Shown here piece by piece: positions 22,427 through 33,681 of a stretch of DNA of 64,000 nt. Within the stretch, counting starts at the first letter, position 1, and each line of letters begins with the position of its first letter. Source of the DNA: Castanea sativa (Eukaryota; Streptophyta; Magnoliopsida; Fagales; Fagaceae). The stretch covers positions 1,674,001 through 1,738,000 of the forward strand of contig NC_134018.1 of NCBI RefSeq assembly GCF_040712315.1, in the 5' to 3' direction. The translations under genes and the position numbers were made by a program. The notes below the pieces were generated by a model. The model searched no databases and had not been told where the DNA came from. It saw only the letters and a list, made by a program, of their open reading frames with translations.

Positions 22427-23264
22427 TGTTAGGTTCTAAGACTTTTAGGTTTAAATGTATTAGAACACTAATTTGTAATGTTGGCAAACCATGATCAAAA
22501 CGTTTTAGTCTTGTTTAGACTACTCAAAGTATGTGTCTTTTATGTAAAGTTGAAATCGAGTTGCTGCAGAATTTACTGTGCAATTCTGCCTGGCTCAATC
22601 GATCGAGAATTAGACTCGATCGATCAAAAGTCGTGCAGATTGTTTTTCTGCATATTTTTCCAACTTAGCCCAAGCCCGTTTTACGTGTTGTCTTTTATGT
22701 TTTTCCCTAGGTATAAAAGGAAAAACCCTAGCCACATTTTTAGTAGTTGTTGATGCTGTGTGTGTGAATCTTCTGTGAGATCTAAAGGTGTTTGCCTTCA
22801 CACATACTTAGGGTTATCAAGGATCAGGACTATGTTAAGAACTTGATGATCATTTAGTTGCTGCATTAAGAGCTTAAAGATATACAAGCGGGAGTGCTTG
22901 TGCTTACTGGGAATCCAAGAAGGAAGTAGTTTGTGGACTCGGAGCTGTCATGTGGTCGTGGTAGTAAGTTTCTTACTCGAGGTAGCAATTGGATGTTAGT
23001 GGTCTAAGTCGCTATTGTATAAACTTCAATTTTTTCATAGTGGATTCAGTTTTACCTTGAGGATAGCTAGGTTAAATCATCTCCAGGTTTTTTACTAGTT
23101 TGGTTTCCCTTGGTCATCATATCATTGTGTTCTTTATATTTCCGCTGCTTTGCATGATATGATTTATATGTGTTAACCTAGATCTGCATAATTTACCTAA
23201 GTTAATCACTTGGCGAAATAACTAGGTTAATCTGGTTATGTTTTAAGGGGTCTAAAAACATACA
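22427..23264 (+). mobile_element. Solo LTR, 838 bp
   Basis: Starts TGTTAGGTTCTAAGAC and ends ACATACA. The 5-bp duplication CATTA lies on both sides (22422-22426 and 23265-23269), with no internal domain, so this is a solo LTR left by LTR-LTR recombination. The same LTR in the opposite orientation occurs at 54460-55277. A TATAAAAGG box at about 22713 is the likely LTR promoter. A TCGATCGA-rich segment is near 22600. Confidence 0.9.
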
Positions 23265-23502
23265 CATTATTATAAAATTCTAGACACTTGGGATGTATTA
23301 TTTTGTGTATAATAATCTAGATATTTGGGATGTAATTATTGATATGGTGTAATTAAATATATTTGGTTTGTTGGTTTAAAGTGGTATTGTATTTGCTATT
23401 GGAAAATATGAATAGGTTCTATAAAGTATAGATTACAGGTGCTATGAATTGTAGGTTCATTACATGTGTTATAAAAGATAATGCATAGATCTAAGAACTG
23501 TT

Positions 23503-23705
23503 TGGGATCTGCTTATTTTGCTGAAACTGAAAACTTTTTGTTGAAGGTACTGTAGATAAATGTAAAAGTTAGTTGAAATAGTACAGTGGAATCCATGAAT
23601 AGTACCAAAAAGTGTAGTGGAACCCATGAATAGTAGTAAAAATAAGCTGAATAGTAAAATAAGCTGGCTTTTTAGTTTTTGTCAAGCACACACCTAATGC
23701 ATAAG
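23503..23705 (-). mobile_element. MITE family 1, copy 2
   Basis: Shares CTTATTTTGCTGAAACTGAA and the internal CTACTATTCATGGG-type block with 6952-7168, in reverse orientation. Confidence 0.65.
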
Positions 23706-24442
23706 CTAGATAATTATTGCACAAAATAAAGAAGAATGGAATTCAAAACTAAACCCATTTGCCATTACAACGCCTCAGTCCCTATGCCCTAAAGGCAACA
23801 ATCCACCCCCACCATACCGCTCCGTCTCTCAAACAAACTTTGGACTTGTTTGACACTTAGTTTATTTGGTTTATGTACAATATTTTAAGATTTTACATTT
23901 TTTCAAGACATAGTTATATTTTTTCACAACTTATTTTTTAAGCCAAATATAAACAAATGAAAATAAGTTATTTCAAACTAGTAACTATGTGTGCATGTTT
24001 CTCATTTCCTAATTCAAATAAAGTATTGACTTAGAATTCTCTCTCTCTCTCTCTCTCTCTTCTTTTGGTGAATAGTGTTATTAATTTTGCATTTTTGTAG
24101 GCTCTGCATAAGCATAACCCAATGTGAATGCTTTAGACACTGTCTTTGATTTATTGAATAAATTCAATGTATTGCCATTTGATTTTACCTTGTACACCTT
24201 AGATAGGCTTCAACTATCTTCAAGAAGTGATTACGCACTAAGTCTTGTTCAAAATTTCTAAATATTTTTGTATCACGTGATGGCTTATATTGAGAAAACA
24301 GCTTTTTTTTTTAACGAAAAAACATATAATTAATTGTGGAAATTACCATCGGTCAATTCTTTATATTTTCAACAGCAATTTTGAATTTAACCGAACACGG
24401 ATTCTTACATTTAATTACCAAAATCATAAAAGCAGTGTGCGG

Positions 24443-24444
<2 letters not shown>

Positions 24445-24525
<81 letters not shown>
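24445..24525. repeat. (AT)n microsatellite
   Basis: About 40 uninterrupted AT units. It generates artificial Tyr-Ile reading frames on both strands. Confidence 0.97.
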
Positions 24526-24531
<6 letters not shown>

Positions 24532-24621
24532 CTTCATTTGCTTCCTTCAAAGAAATAGGTTAAGCTCATTGGTCATTAGAGCTGTGTCACAAAAGCCGCG
24601 TGGTATTGCTTCCTCTAAAAC

Positions 24622-24842
24622 ATGAAGGTAAACACAAGTGAGTTCTGAAACTCGATTTTACTTTTAGCTCTAGCCTCTAAGAAACAAAAACAGCTTTTGG
24701 AATAGAGTGTGTGTCTGTTAGAAATTTAGAACTAAATTTTGTTTTTTTAATCTTATGTTATGGCAAAAAATAGTTATCAAGGTGCAAATGCCCTGTGACA
24801 AATGCAGAAGCAAGGCCATGAAGATTGCCTCAAAAGCAAATG
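24622..24842 (+). CDS. HIPP-like heavy-metal-associated isoprenylated protein, exons 1-2
   Basis: Exon 1 is probably just ATGAAG (24622-24627) followed by the donor GTAAAC. Exon 2 from 24764 gives QKIVIKVQMPCDKCRSKAMKI, the first strand and metal-binding loop (MPCDKC, a CXXC) of an HMA domain, and ends at 24842 with donor GTTAGT. The bases before exon 2 are GG, not AG, so the intron-1 acceptor looks mutated. An in-frame ATG at 24755 could replace it, giving MLWQKIVIKV. The reading frame joins exactly to exon 3 at 29786 across the copia insertion. Proteins of this family bind metal ions or other proteins and are membrane-attached through a lipid. Confidence 0.75.
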
Positions 24843-24935
24843 GTTAGTATATCAAACACTCAATATTTTTTTATTACCCTATCTTTTGAGAAATTAAAGA
24901 TAAGGTGCTTAATTAGAATGTTAATTAATTAATTC

Positions 24936-25294
24936 TGTTAGAAGTTAAACTTGTTTTTAATTAATCCTTCATAAATAAGTGAGTTTCATAAATTAATGTA
25001 GTGAGAAGTTTATTGAAGTTAATGTGTGGGATTTATGAATGTAAGAGTTAGAAAATAAATTTAGTGAGAGTTAAAGGTTGGATGGTGTACTATATAAACC
25101 CATTCGTCCGTCAAGTTCTAAGCAAGAGTTGAAGAGAAATACAAAACTTTAAAGAGTTCTAACTCTTCCCTCTCCACTCTCTCTCCCTTTATTTAATTTG
25201 TGAATGTGAGTCTCTTCTATACACTAAGTGGTGTGTGGATATTTGTGAGAGTAAGTGAGGAAAGGTCCATCAATATTTTGTTTTATTTCCAACA
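24936..25294 (+). repeat. 5' LTR of copia 1
   Basis: 359 bp, TGTTAGAAG...CCAACA. TATA box TATATAAA at 25091-25098. About nine substitutions and one single-base indel distinguish it from the 3' LTR. Confidence 0.95.
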
Positions 25295-25297
25295 AAG

Positions 25298-25310
25298 TGG
25301 TATCAGAGCC
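25298..25310 (+). promoter_or_regulatory. Primer-binding site of copia 1
   Basis: TGGTATCAGAGCC, complementary to the 3' end of initiator tRNA-Met, three bases after the LTR. Confidence 0.93.
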
Positions 25311-25328
25311 AATCGGTTCGTGGTGAGA

Positions 25329-26030
25329 ATGGCTATTGCTAATGGGATGACGTCATTCCAATTTCCTCAACTTACCAAACAAAACTTTGAAAATTGGAGT
25401 ATCCGAATGAAGGCGTTGCTCGAATCCCAAGATGTGTGGGAGATTGTGGAGAAAGGTTATGTGGAGTCACAAGATGAAGAATCTTTAACCCCAAACCAAA
25501 AGGAAGCCTTGCAAAAAGCTCGAAAGAAAGATCAACAAGCTCTTACGTTAATCTATCAAGGTTTGGATGAAACTATGTTCGAGAAAGTTGCAAATGCAAC
25601 TTCATCCAAGCAAGCATGGGAGATTCTTAAAAACTCTCTAACAGGAGTTGATAAAGTGAAGAAAGTTTGCCTTAAAACTTTGAGAGGCGATTTTGAAGGT
25701 TTGCACATGAAAGAATCTGAATCTATTTCAGATTATGTTTCAAGGGTGTTGGCAATTGTAAATCAATTGGAGAGATATGGTGAGAACTTGGATGATGTTC
25801 GTGTAGTAGAAAAAATTCTACGGTCATTAACTTCTAAGTTTGACTATATCGTTGTAGCAATTGAGGAATCAAAAGACTTGGAGTCAATGACCATTGACCA
25901 ACTCATAGGATCATTACAAGCCCGTGAAGAAAGGCTCAATAAGAAGAAGCAAGAGACTTTGGAGCAAGTCCTACAAGCAAAGCTCACCTTTAACGAGAGA
26001 GTTTGGCATGAAAGTAGCCAAAGAGGCTGA
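25329..26030 (+). pseudogene. copia 1 Gag
   Basis: ATG at 25329 ([20 protein letters not shown]). It contains the UBN2/DUF4219-type Gag core ([39 protein letters not shown]). A TGA at 26028-26030 interrupts an Arg-Gly-rich stretch; the same frame continues with [12 protein letters not shown] and a zinc knuckle [14 protein letters not shown] near 26190-26232, so the stop is one nonsense change, probably CGA to TGA. Confidence 0.92.
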
Positions 26031-27814
26031 GGACATGGACGTGGTAGAGGGAGAGGATCTGGAGGAAGAAATGGTCAAAACTCTCCCAATTATGAAGAGA
26101 GGGGTCAAAGTTCACAATCCACAAGAGATCGTGGAAGAGGAAGTTTCTCAAGACCATATAGAAGAAGGTATGATAAGACTAATATCAAATGTTATAATTG
26201 TCAAAAGTATGGGCATTATGCTTCTGAATGTAAAAATGCTGCTAATACTATTGAGGAGAAAGCTAACTATGTTGAAGATAAAAATGAAGAAGTGGAGCCG
26301 ACTTTGTTGTTGGCATACAAAGGAGAAAACAAAGAAGAAAATGGTGTGTGGTATCTTGACTCTGGTGCTAGCAACCATATGTGTGGGAATAAAAGGATGT
26401 TTAGGGAGATTGATGAATCGGTTGTTGGGAGTGTTACCTTTGGTGACTCATCCAAAGTTTTAGTGAAGGGGATAGGTAAAATTCTTATCCGTTTAAAGAA
26501 TGGAGATCATCAATTTATTTTTGATGTATATTATGTGCCAAGCATGAAAACTAATACTTTGAGCTTGGGACAACTTCTTGAGAAAGACTATGATATCCAG
26601 TTGAAAGATCGTAGTTGCTCAATAAGGAATCATCGAAATAATGTGATAGCTAATGTGTCTATGACAAGAAATAGAATGTTCTTGTTAAATATTCAAACTA
26701 ATGCTATTAGATGTCTGAAGGCTTGTTTTAAAGATTCTTCTTGGCTTTGGCATCTAAGATTTGGACACTTAAACTTTGGAGGACTACAGTTGTTGACAAA
26801 GATGAAGATGGTGAGAGGATTGCCTTCCATTGAGCATCCTAACCAGCTTTGTGAAGGATGTCTCCTTGGCAAGCAATAAGGAAAAGCTTTCCGAAAGAAG
26901 CTAGTACAAGAGCAACCAAGCCATTGCAACTTGTTCATATTGATGTGTATGGACCTATCAAGCCATCATCACTTGGTAAAAGTAATTACTTTCTTCTCTT
27001 TATTGATGATTTTAGTAGAAAAACGTGGGTATATTTTTTGAAGCAGAAATCTGAAGCATTTGGTGCATTTAAGAAATTTAAGGCATTTGTAGAAAAGCAG
27101 AGTAGTTATGAAATTAAGGCCTTAAGATCTGATAGAGGAGGCGAATTCACATCAAATGAATTCAAAGAATTTTGTGAAGTAAATGGGATTCGCTGCCCTC
27201 TAACAGTTCCAAGGTCACCACAACAGAATGATGTAGCAGAAAGAAAAAATCGTTCAATTCTTAATATAGCCAGAAGCATGTTGAAGAGCAAGAAAATGCC
27301 TAGAGAATTTTGGGCTAAAGCTATAGATTATGCAATCTATTTGTCCAATCGTTGCCCCACAAGAAGTGTACAAGGAAAAACCCCACAACAAGCTTGGAGT
27401 AGGAAGAAGTCTACAGTTTCCCATCTTCGTGTGTTTGGGAGCATTGCATATGCACATATACCAGATCAAGAGAGATCCAAGCTAGATGATAAAAGCAAGA
27501 AGTATGTGTTCATTGGCTATGATCCAAGCTCTAAGGGCTATAAGCTCTATAATCCGAGCATTGAAAAAGTCATTGTTAGTCGAGATGTAGAATTTAATGA
27601 AGAAGGCACATGGGATTGGAGCACCCAAGAAGAGGAGAAGTATGATTTCTTTCCTTTATCTGAAGAGGAAGATCAAGGGAATGAAGTTCAGGAAGAGCCT
27701 ACCACTCCACCTCCATCACCAGCAGCATCATCTCCCATTCATGAAAGTCCATCATCATCATCTTTACTAGAAGGAAGTTCTAGTGAAAGACCAAGAAAAA
27801 TGAGAAGTCTCTAG
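26031..27814 (+). pseudogene. copia 1 protease and integrase
   Basis: The frame of Gag continues: RG-rich linker, zinc knuckle, then an aspartic protease active site [17 protein letters not shown]_pre-integrase follows, with [12 protein letters not shown] and CEGCLLGKQ (HHCC). One frameshift near 26875 moves the reading frame to 26858-27814. There the integrase core shows HIDVYGPI (Asp), LRSDRGGEF (Asp) and PQQNDVAERKNRSI (Glu), all catalytic residues present. It ends in a Ser/Pro-rich linker before a further frame change. Confidence 0.92.
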
Positions 27815-29417
27815 GATCTTTATGATTCAACAGAGATTACTGATGATGTAACACTTTTTGTCTGTTTGCTGATTGTGAACCTACAGGGTTTGAAGAAGCG
27901 GTGCGAGACAAAAAATGGAGAAATGCTATGAATGAAGAGATCAAGGCAATCAAGAAGAATGATACGTGGGAGCTTGCAACTCTTCCAACTGGAAAGAAGA
28001 CAATTGGTGTAAAATGGTTGTACAAGTTGAAGAAGAATGCAAAAGGAGAGGTATAGAGATACAAAGCAAGATTGGTGGTGAAAGGCTATAGTCAACGACA
28101 AGGTATTGATTATGATGAGGTATTTGCCCCAGTTGCTCGTTTGGAAACTATATGATTGCTAATTTCTTTAGCAGCTCAAAATCAATGGAGAATTTTTCAA
28201 ATGGATGTAGAATTTGCATTTTTGAATGGCTACCTTGAGGAAGAACTTTATGTTGAGCAGCCTATAGGCTATGTTGTTCAGGGGCAGGAAGATAAAGTTT
28301 TAAAGTTAAAGAAAGCTCTATATGGCCTGAAACAGGCACCAAGAGCTTGGAATAGTAGAATTGACAAATACTTCCAGGTTAATGGGTTTTTTAAATGCCC
28401 ACATGAACATGCACTTTATTATAAGGTGCATGCAAATGGAGATATCTTAATTGTTTGTCTGTATGTAGATGATTTGATTTTTACAGGCAACAATCCAAGT
28501 ATGTTTGAAGACTTCAAGTAAGCAATGACTAAGGAGTTTGAAATGACAGATATTGGACTTATGGCCTATTATCTTGGCATTAAAGTGAAGCAAATGGAGG
28601 ATGGGATTTTTCCTAAGAAGGTTATGCGAAGGATATTCTCGAGAAGTTTGAGATGTTAAATTCCAATCCAGTTAGCACCCCTGTAGAATGTGGAGTGAAG
28701 TTGTCAAAACATGTAGATGAAGAGAAGGTTAATCCAACATTTTTCAAAAGTTTGATCGGAAGTCTGAGGTATCTAACATGCACAAGACCAAACATTCTTT
28801 TTGGCGTTGGACTAGTTAGTCGTTACATGGAAGCACCGATGATGACTCATTTGAAGACTATTAAGAGAATTCTTCACTATTTAAAAGGTACATTGGATTA
28901 AGGACTGTTGTATTCACCCTCTAAAGATTTTTAAACTTGTTGGCTACAGTGATAGTGATTGGGCCGGAGATATGGATGATAGAAAGAGTACTACTACTTT
29001 TGTATTCTATATGGGTGATACTGCATTTACATGGATGACCAAAAAGCAGCCAATCGTGATGCTTTCCACTTGTGAAGCTGAGTACGTTGCTGCTTCCTCC
29101 AGTGTTTGTCATGCAATATGGCTTAGAAGTTTATTGAAAGAGTTGCAGATGTTTCAAGAAGAAACTACAAAGATATTTGTGGACAATAAGTCAGCACTAG
29201 CTCTTGCAAAGAATCTAGTCTTTCATGACTGAAGCAAGCACATCGACACAAGGTATCATTTTATTCGAGAATGTATTGCAAGAAAGGAAGTTCATCTTGA
29301 GTTTGTGAAGTCACATGATCAGGTTGCAGATATACTCACTAAACCACTCAAGTATGACACATTCAACAAGCTGCGAGCCTTACTTGGAGTAATCAAGAAA
29401 ACAAGTTTAAGGGGGGA
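27815..29417 (+). pseudogene. copia 1 reverse transcriptase and RNase H
   Basis: RT is spread over several frames: KWRNAMNEEIKAIKKNDTWEL, GVKWLYKLKKNAKGEV, then an open stretch 28156-28521 with QMDVEFAFLNGYLEEELYVEQP, LYGLKQAPRAWN and the YVDD active site at 28462-28473. Stops lie near 28055, 28155 and 28520. RNase H (28653-29232 and beyond) has DSDWAGD, CEAEYVAA, VDNKSALALA and VADILTKPL, so all acidic positions remain. The family-typical MDVKSAFLNG reads MDVEFAFLNG. Confidence 0.9.
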
Positions 29418-29775
29418 TGTTAGAAGTTAAACTTGTTTTTAATTAATCCTTCATAAATAAGTGAGTTTCATAAATTAATGTAGTGAGAAGTTTATTGAAG
29501 TTATGTGTGGGATTTATGAATGTAAGAGTTAGAAAATAAATGTAGTGAGAGTTAAAGGTTGGATGGTGTACTATATAAACCCATTCGTCCGTCAAGTTCT
29601 AAGTAGGAGTTGAAGAGAAATACAAAACTTTAAAGAGTTCTAACTCTTCCCTCTCCACTCTCTCTCCCTTTATTTAATTTGTGAATGTGAGTCTCTTCTA
29701 TACACTAAGTAGTGCGTGGATATTTGTGAGAGTAAGTGAAGAAACGTCCATCAATACTTTGTTTTATTTCCAACA
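29418..29775 (+). repeat. 3' LTR of copia 1
   Basis: 358 bp. TATA box TATATAAA at 29572-29579, about 210 bases upstream of HIPP exon 3 and pointing at it. Its T-rich end (TTTGTTTTATTTCC) now lies where the polypyrimidine tract of the host splice acceptor should be. Confidence 0.95.
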
Positions 29776-29785
29776 AATTCTACAG

Positions 29786-30132
29786 GTGTGAACTCGGTGG
29801 CAAAAGAAGGGTCTGATAGAGATCAGTTAGTGGTGATTGGTGAAGGTATTGACTCTGCTAACTTGACTTGCTCGTTAAGGAAGAAGCTTTGCTATGCCAC
29901 TTTATGGAGCATGGCAGAAGTGAAGTACGTACAAAATGAACCAGAAGGTCCAAAACAGAACCCAAATCCGGAAGTTGTTGTGGAGGCAATGAATCCCGAA
30001 AGCCCATCTTCACCAAGTTCTACAGACTGTCCTCAGTTACCCATGTACCCTCAGTATCTACCATATCCCATGTTATATGAAGTGGAAGTCTATGATTATA
30101 CTCCGAATCCAAGTTACTGCCCCATCATGTGA
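29786..30132 (+). CDS. HIPP-like protein, exon 3 with CaaX end
   Basis: Acceptor ATTCTACAG at 29777-29785. The split Gly codon then continues VNSVAKEGSDRDQLVVIGEG and IDSANLTCSLRKKLCYATL, which completes the HMA fold, followed by a Pro-rich linker (PESPSSPSSTDCPQLPMYPQ). The protein ends in CPIM, a CaaX isoprenylation signal. With exons 1-2 the product is about 143-144 residues, normal for small HIPPs. There is no stop or frameshift in the joined frame. It could still be expressed, from its own promoter across a 4.9-kb intron or from the copia 3' LTR just upstream. Confidence 0.85.
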
Positions 30133-30440
30133 TTTGAGGTTTTCTGAAACAACAAGTTTAGGACACAACAATTTTCACATCAACTATTAGGATGTTGTGA
30201 TTTATGCATAGTAAAACTGGCATCACCAGTGAATCCAAACCAATAATAATTACAACATGCCAAGTCAGTATGTGTAAATAACGCTGTGTTTCTAGCTTTT
30301 TTTCCTTTTTGAAATTGCCCATTTTGTTTTTGTTTAGTGCATTGTGTTGTATGTATTGTAACGTTGGGGTGTGTTAGATTATGTATGTTTCTTGCTACGT
30401 TGATCTTTTGAGCAATGCCGGAATAAAAAAAAAATGTAAC
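30133..30440 (+). other. Probable 3' UTR of the HIPP gene
   Basis: Follows the stop codon. It contains T/G-rich sequence (TTGTTTTTGTTTAGTG) and an AATAAAAA at about 30422-30429 that could serve as the poly(A) signal. Confidence 0.5.
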
Positions 30441-30654
30441 ATAGTACATTCTTTTTGAACATATAAGCCTTGACGGGGAGGGGAAGAGAGAATGTGGCTT
30501 CGTAGTAGGAGTTCTCATTTCAATTTACATGATACTTGATATGAGTTGAGTGGTTCGAATAGTAGCATTTCAATAAATGTATTGTGTCCACTATGATAAA
30601 ACTCATTGCTATCACATGGTGTAGGGTCAATGAGTCTTCCTTTTTTATATTCAG

Positions 30655-30712
<58 letters not shown>

Positions 30713-31674
30713 GCCTTGGATCAAGGGAAGTTTTATGGTTCTTGCTTAATATCTAAAGCATTGTATGCGTGGATGGCATATTGGTCTTCATGACAAGCAA
30801 TGCTGAAGCGTGTAAGATTGGCAATGGCAACAGGATTAACAATTAAGTAATGGATGCTGTGATTAGTGACATCGATGTTTCCTAGCTAGGAGTGCTGATG
30901 GAGAGGGTTTCGATTCAATGAACAAAAATATTCTTACTGACACTGCAGGATTATGCAAAAATGGCTGCCTCCTCTTTTAAGAATATATAAATGGTCCCCG
31001 AACTCTCAGCTCCCATACTGGTTTCCTTGCTTGCTTTTGTTGTTATGACTGCTGTAATATTAGTACTTTTGTATCGTCTGTTTTTCAGTTTTCTTGAACT
31101 TGGTGATTGATGTATCAAAGAGAAAATGATTGATAGAGAAGTTTGATGCTCATGCTTCATGTGCCACAAGGATTTTTTTTTTTTAAATTTTTTTTACCTA
31201 GTTGCAATGAGAAGTAACTTTGTTATCTAAACTCTAAATAAGGACAAAACCAGGATTACATCTTTAAGGAGTGAAAGTATTAACAAAAGGATTTTCACCA
31301 TTTAAGAATAAAAAATATAAGGACTAGAAACTAACTTAAAATATTCAAACACAATCTATCATCAATATTACCAAAAAATAAAATAAAATAAAAAAATTAT
31401 TTCTTAATTTATTTCAACTCGATCATCTATTAAAATGAAACTCGACATTTTTATTCAATTCCCAAATTATCTATGATTGATTTTGTATCAAATTTTTGTA
31501 ACAATTTTTCTTTTAATATACAAGATCAATAAGTCTGTTAAAAAATCATCTTACTTTTTTTATTGTGAAATTAAACCTCATTTAATTTTCATAATACTCA
31601 TGATTAAAACAAGTAAAATATTATCATAAGTTTTTCTATCATCTTTAAATCAAATAAAAATCATATTTATTTAT
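30441..31674. other. Intergenic DNA between HIPP and copia 2
   Basis: No gene recognised. (AT)n microsatellite at 30657-30706. Long AT-rich tracts with poly-A/T at 31170-31195 and 31380-31395. Confidence 0.6.
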
Positions 31675-31828
31675 TGTTAGAAATACTGAATTCAATAGTA
31701 TTGTATTTCTCAATTAAAGAATATACATGTGTGCCTTTATATAAGAGGCATAGGAGTGCAGTACAAGAATGTGTGCTATACAAGTAATCTAGTTGGGCCT
31801 AAAGCCCATAACACTATACACGTTAATA
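31675..31828 (-). repeat. 3' LTR of copia 2
   Basis: 154 bp matching 35903-36055 with few changes (for example ATAAGAGGCATAGG against ATAGGAGGCATAAG). Confidence 0.9.
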
Positions 31829-31841
31829 GGCCCCCTCAAAC

Positions 31842-32681
31842 TCAAGTTGGGTGTGAGACCAACTTGAGGTTGTCAATCAAAGTACGAAGGTGTCCCTTAG
31901 GATGTGACTTGGTGAAGATATCTGCAACTTGATCCGTAAAAGAGACTAAGATTAGCTTGAGAGCACCATGGACAAGATGATAACAGATAAAATGACAATT
32001 GATTTCGATGTGTTTAGTCCGTTCATGGAAGACATCATTGTGAGCAATATGAATGGCACGCTTGTTGTCACAATAAAGAGGAGTAGCAGAAGATGTAGAC
32101 ACACCTAAGTCTTTGAGAAGCCATCGTAGCCAAAGAAACTCAGATGTGGTATCAGCAAGGGCACGATATTCTGCTTCAGTACTGGAGCGGGCCACATGAG
32201 TTTGTTTCTTGCTTTGTCAAGAAATCAAAGAAGAACCAAAGAGAAAGCAATAACCAGTGGTGGACCTGCGATTAGTGGGATCTCCTGCCCAATCAGCATC
32301 AAAAAATGCACGGACAATAAGTAGAGGCTGAGCAAAGTAGAAAAGACCATGGAAGAGAGTGCCCTTTAGGTACCGAAGAATGAGCAGAACAGCAGCATAG
32401 TGAGTCAATTGTGGAGCAGACAGTTACTGGCTCACCTGGTGAACAACATAGGAAATGTCTGGACGAGTAACAGTGAGATAAACTAGGCTACCAACTAAGC
32501 GTCTGTAAAGAGAGGAATTAGACAATGGCTTCCCCTCTGAGGGAGTCAAATGCGCATTAAGCTCAACCGGAGTGTCAACAGTCTTGCTATCAGTGAGTCC
32601 AGCTTGAGACAAGATTTCAACGGCATACTTGGCTGGAGTAATGTAAAGTCCATCTGTAGAATGAGTGATTTCAAGACCCAA
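31842..32681 (-). pseudogene. copia 2 RT thumb and RNase H
   Basis: MGLEITHSTDGLYITPAKYA starts the thumb. RNase H follows with FFDADWAGDPTNRRSTTGYC, RSSTEAEYRALADTTSE, YCDNKRAIHIAHNDVFHERT and QVADIFTKS. All acidic residues remain, but stops near 32430 and 32215 split it into three pieces. Confidence 0.88.
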
Positions 32682-32689
32682 GAAGTAAC

Positions 32690-33541
32690 TAAGATGTCCA
32701 AGATCTTTCCTCTCAAACTGCTGATTGAGAAAATTCTTGAGTTCTTAAATGCCACTAAGGTCATCACCAATTATGATCATATCATCCACATACAAGAAAA
32801 GTAAATAGTGTCTTTGTCAGTGCGACGAAGAAATAAGGCAGAATCATAATGACTAGCTATGTAACCCAAGCAAGAGATGGTAGAACTAAATTTGGCAAAC
32901 CAAGCTTATGGAGCTTGTTTAAGGTCATAAAGTGCACGTCGAAAGTGACAAACCTTGTTTGATTCAACAAAAAGACCAGGAGAATGTTGCATATAAACTT
33001 CTTCACTTAAATCCCCATTAAGGAATGCATTTTTGACATCCATCTGGAAAAGGTCTCATTTACTGGCAACAGCAGCAGCTAAAAGGGCACGAGCAGATGA
33101 GATACGAGCAACCAGAGCAAAAGTCTCTTCATAATCAATCTCATACTCCTATGTAAAACCTTTTGCAACAAGACGAGCTTTGTAGCGCTCAATGAGCTCA
33201 TTAGAGCGGGTTTTAATTTTGTAGATCCACTTACAACCAACCACAGATTTCCTAGGAGGAAGAGTGACCAAGTCCCAAGTATGGTTTTTAGATAATGCAT
33301 CAAGTTCCTCTTTCATTGCAATCTTCCATAAAGGGTCCGTGGAAGCCTCACGATAGGTGTAAAGCTCATGCAGTGTAGCAAGGGTAGTGTAACAATGATA
33401 GTCAAGTAAACGTGCAAGAATGGATCTTACCCGAGTTGAGTGACGAGGTGGAATAACTTGTGCAAGATCTTTAAGTGAAGCAAGAGCAAGGGACCCAAGC
33501 TTAGGGTTGGGTAGCTCGTCTTTGACCTGTTCATCTTCCAC
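32690..33541 (-). pseudogene. copia 2 reverse transcriptase
   Basis: 33541-33149 is open and holds WKIAMKEELDALSKNHTWDL and GCKWIYKIKTRSNELIERYKA. A TAG follows; other frames then give [19 protein letters not shown] and the YVDD active site encoded at 32781-32792. At least two stops and two frame changes occur within the domain. Confidence 0.85.
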
Positions 33542-33681
33542 TTGTTCATTAAATGGGGAACTAGGAAAGGGATCAAGAATATGTGGTGGTTGGACAAAGA
33601 AGTCTACAGAAGAATCAAGAGTAGCTATAGAAGGATCAGGAGCAGCTACAGAAGGAATATGTGCCTCATCTGGAAAAAGAT

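Larger units (their letters stand above)
23270..24621. other. Upstream region of the HIPP gene
   Basis: Non-coding. It contains MITE copy 2 (23503-23705), a (CT)n run at 24038-24060 and a long (AT)n run at 24445-24525 about 100 bp upstream of the start codon. No TATA box can be chosen with confidence. Confidence 0.5.
24936..29775 (+). mobile_element. Ty1/copia retrotransposon inserted in HIPP intron 2 (copia 1)
   Basis: 4.84 kb, in the same direction as the host gene. The LTRs (24936-25294 and 29418-29775) are about 97% alike, with TG...CA ends. A perfect AATTC duplication lies at 24931-24935 and 29776-29780. PBS, single gag-pol frame, PPT (AAGGGGGGA, 29409-29417) and copia domain order (protease, integrase, RT, RNase H) are present. 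Several stops and frameshifts inactivate pol. Confidence 0.96.

Noticed and set aside
24290..24550. Tyr-Ile reading frames on both strands
   Set aside because: They are translations of the (AT)n microsatellite.
30541..30570. GGTTCGAAT resembling a tRNA T-loop
   Set aside because: No acceptor, D or anticodon stems can be placed around it.
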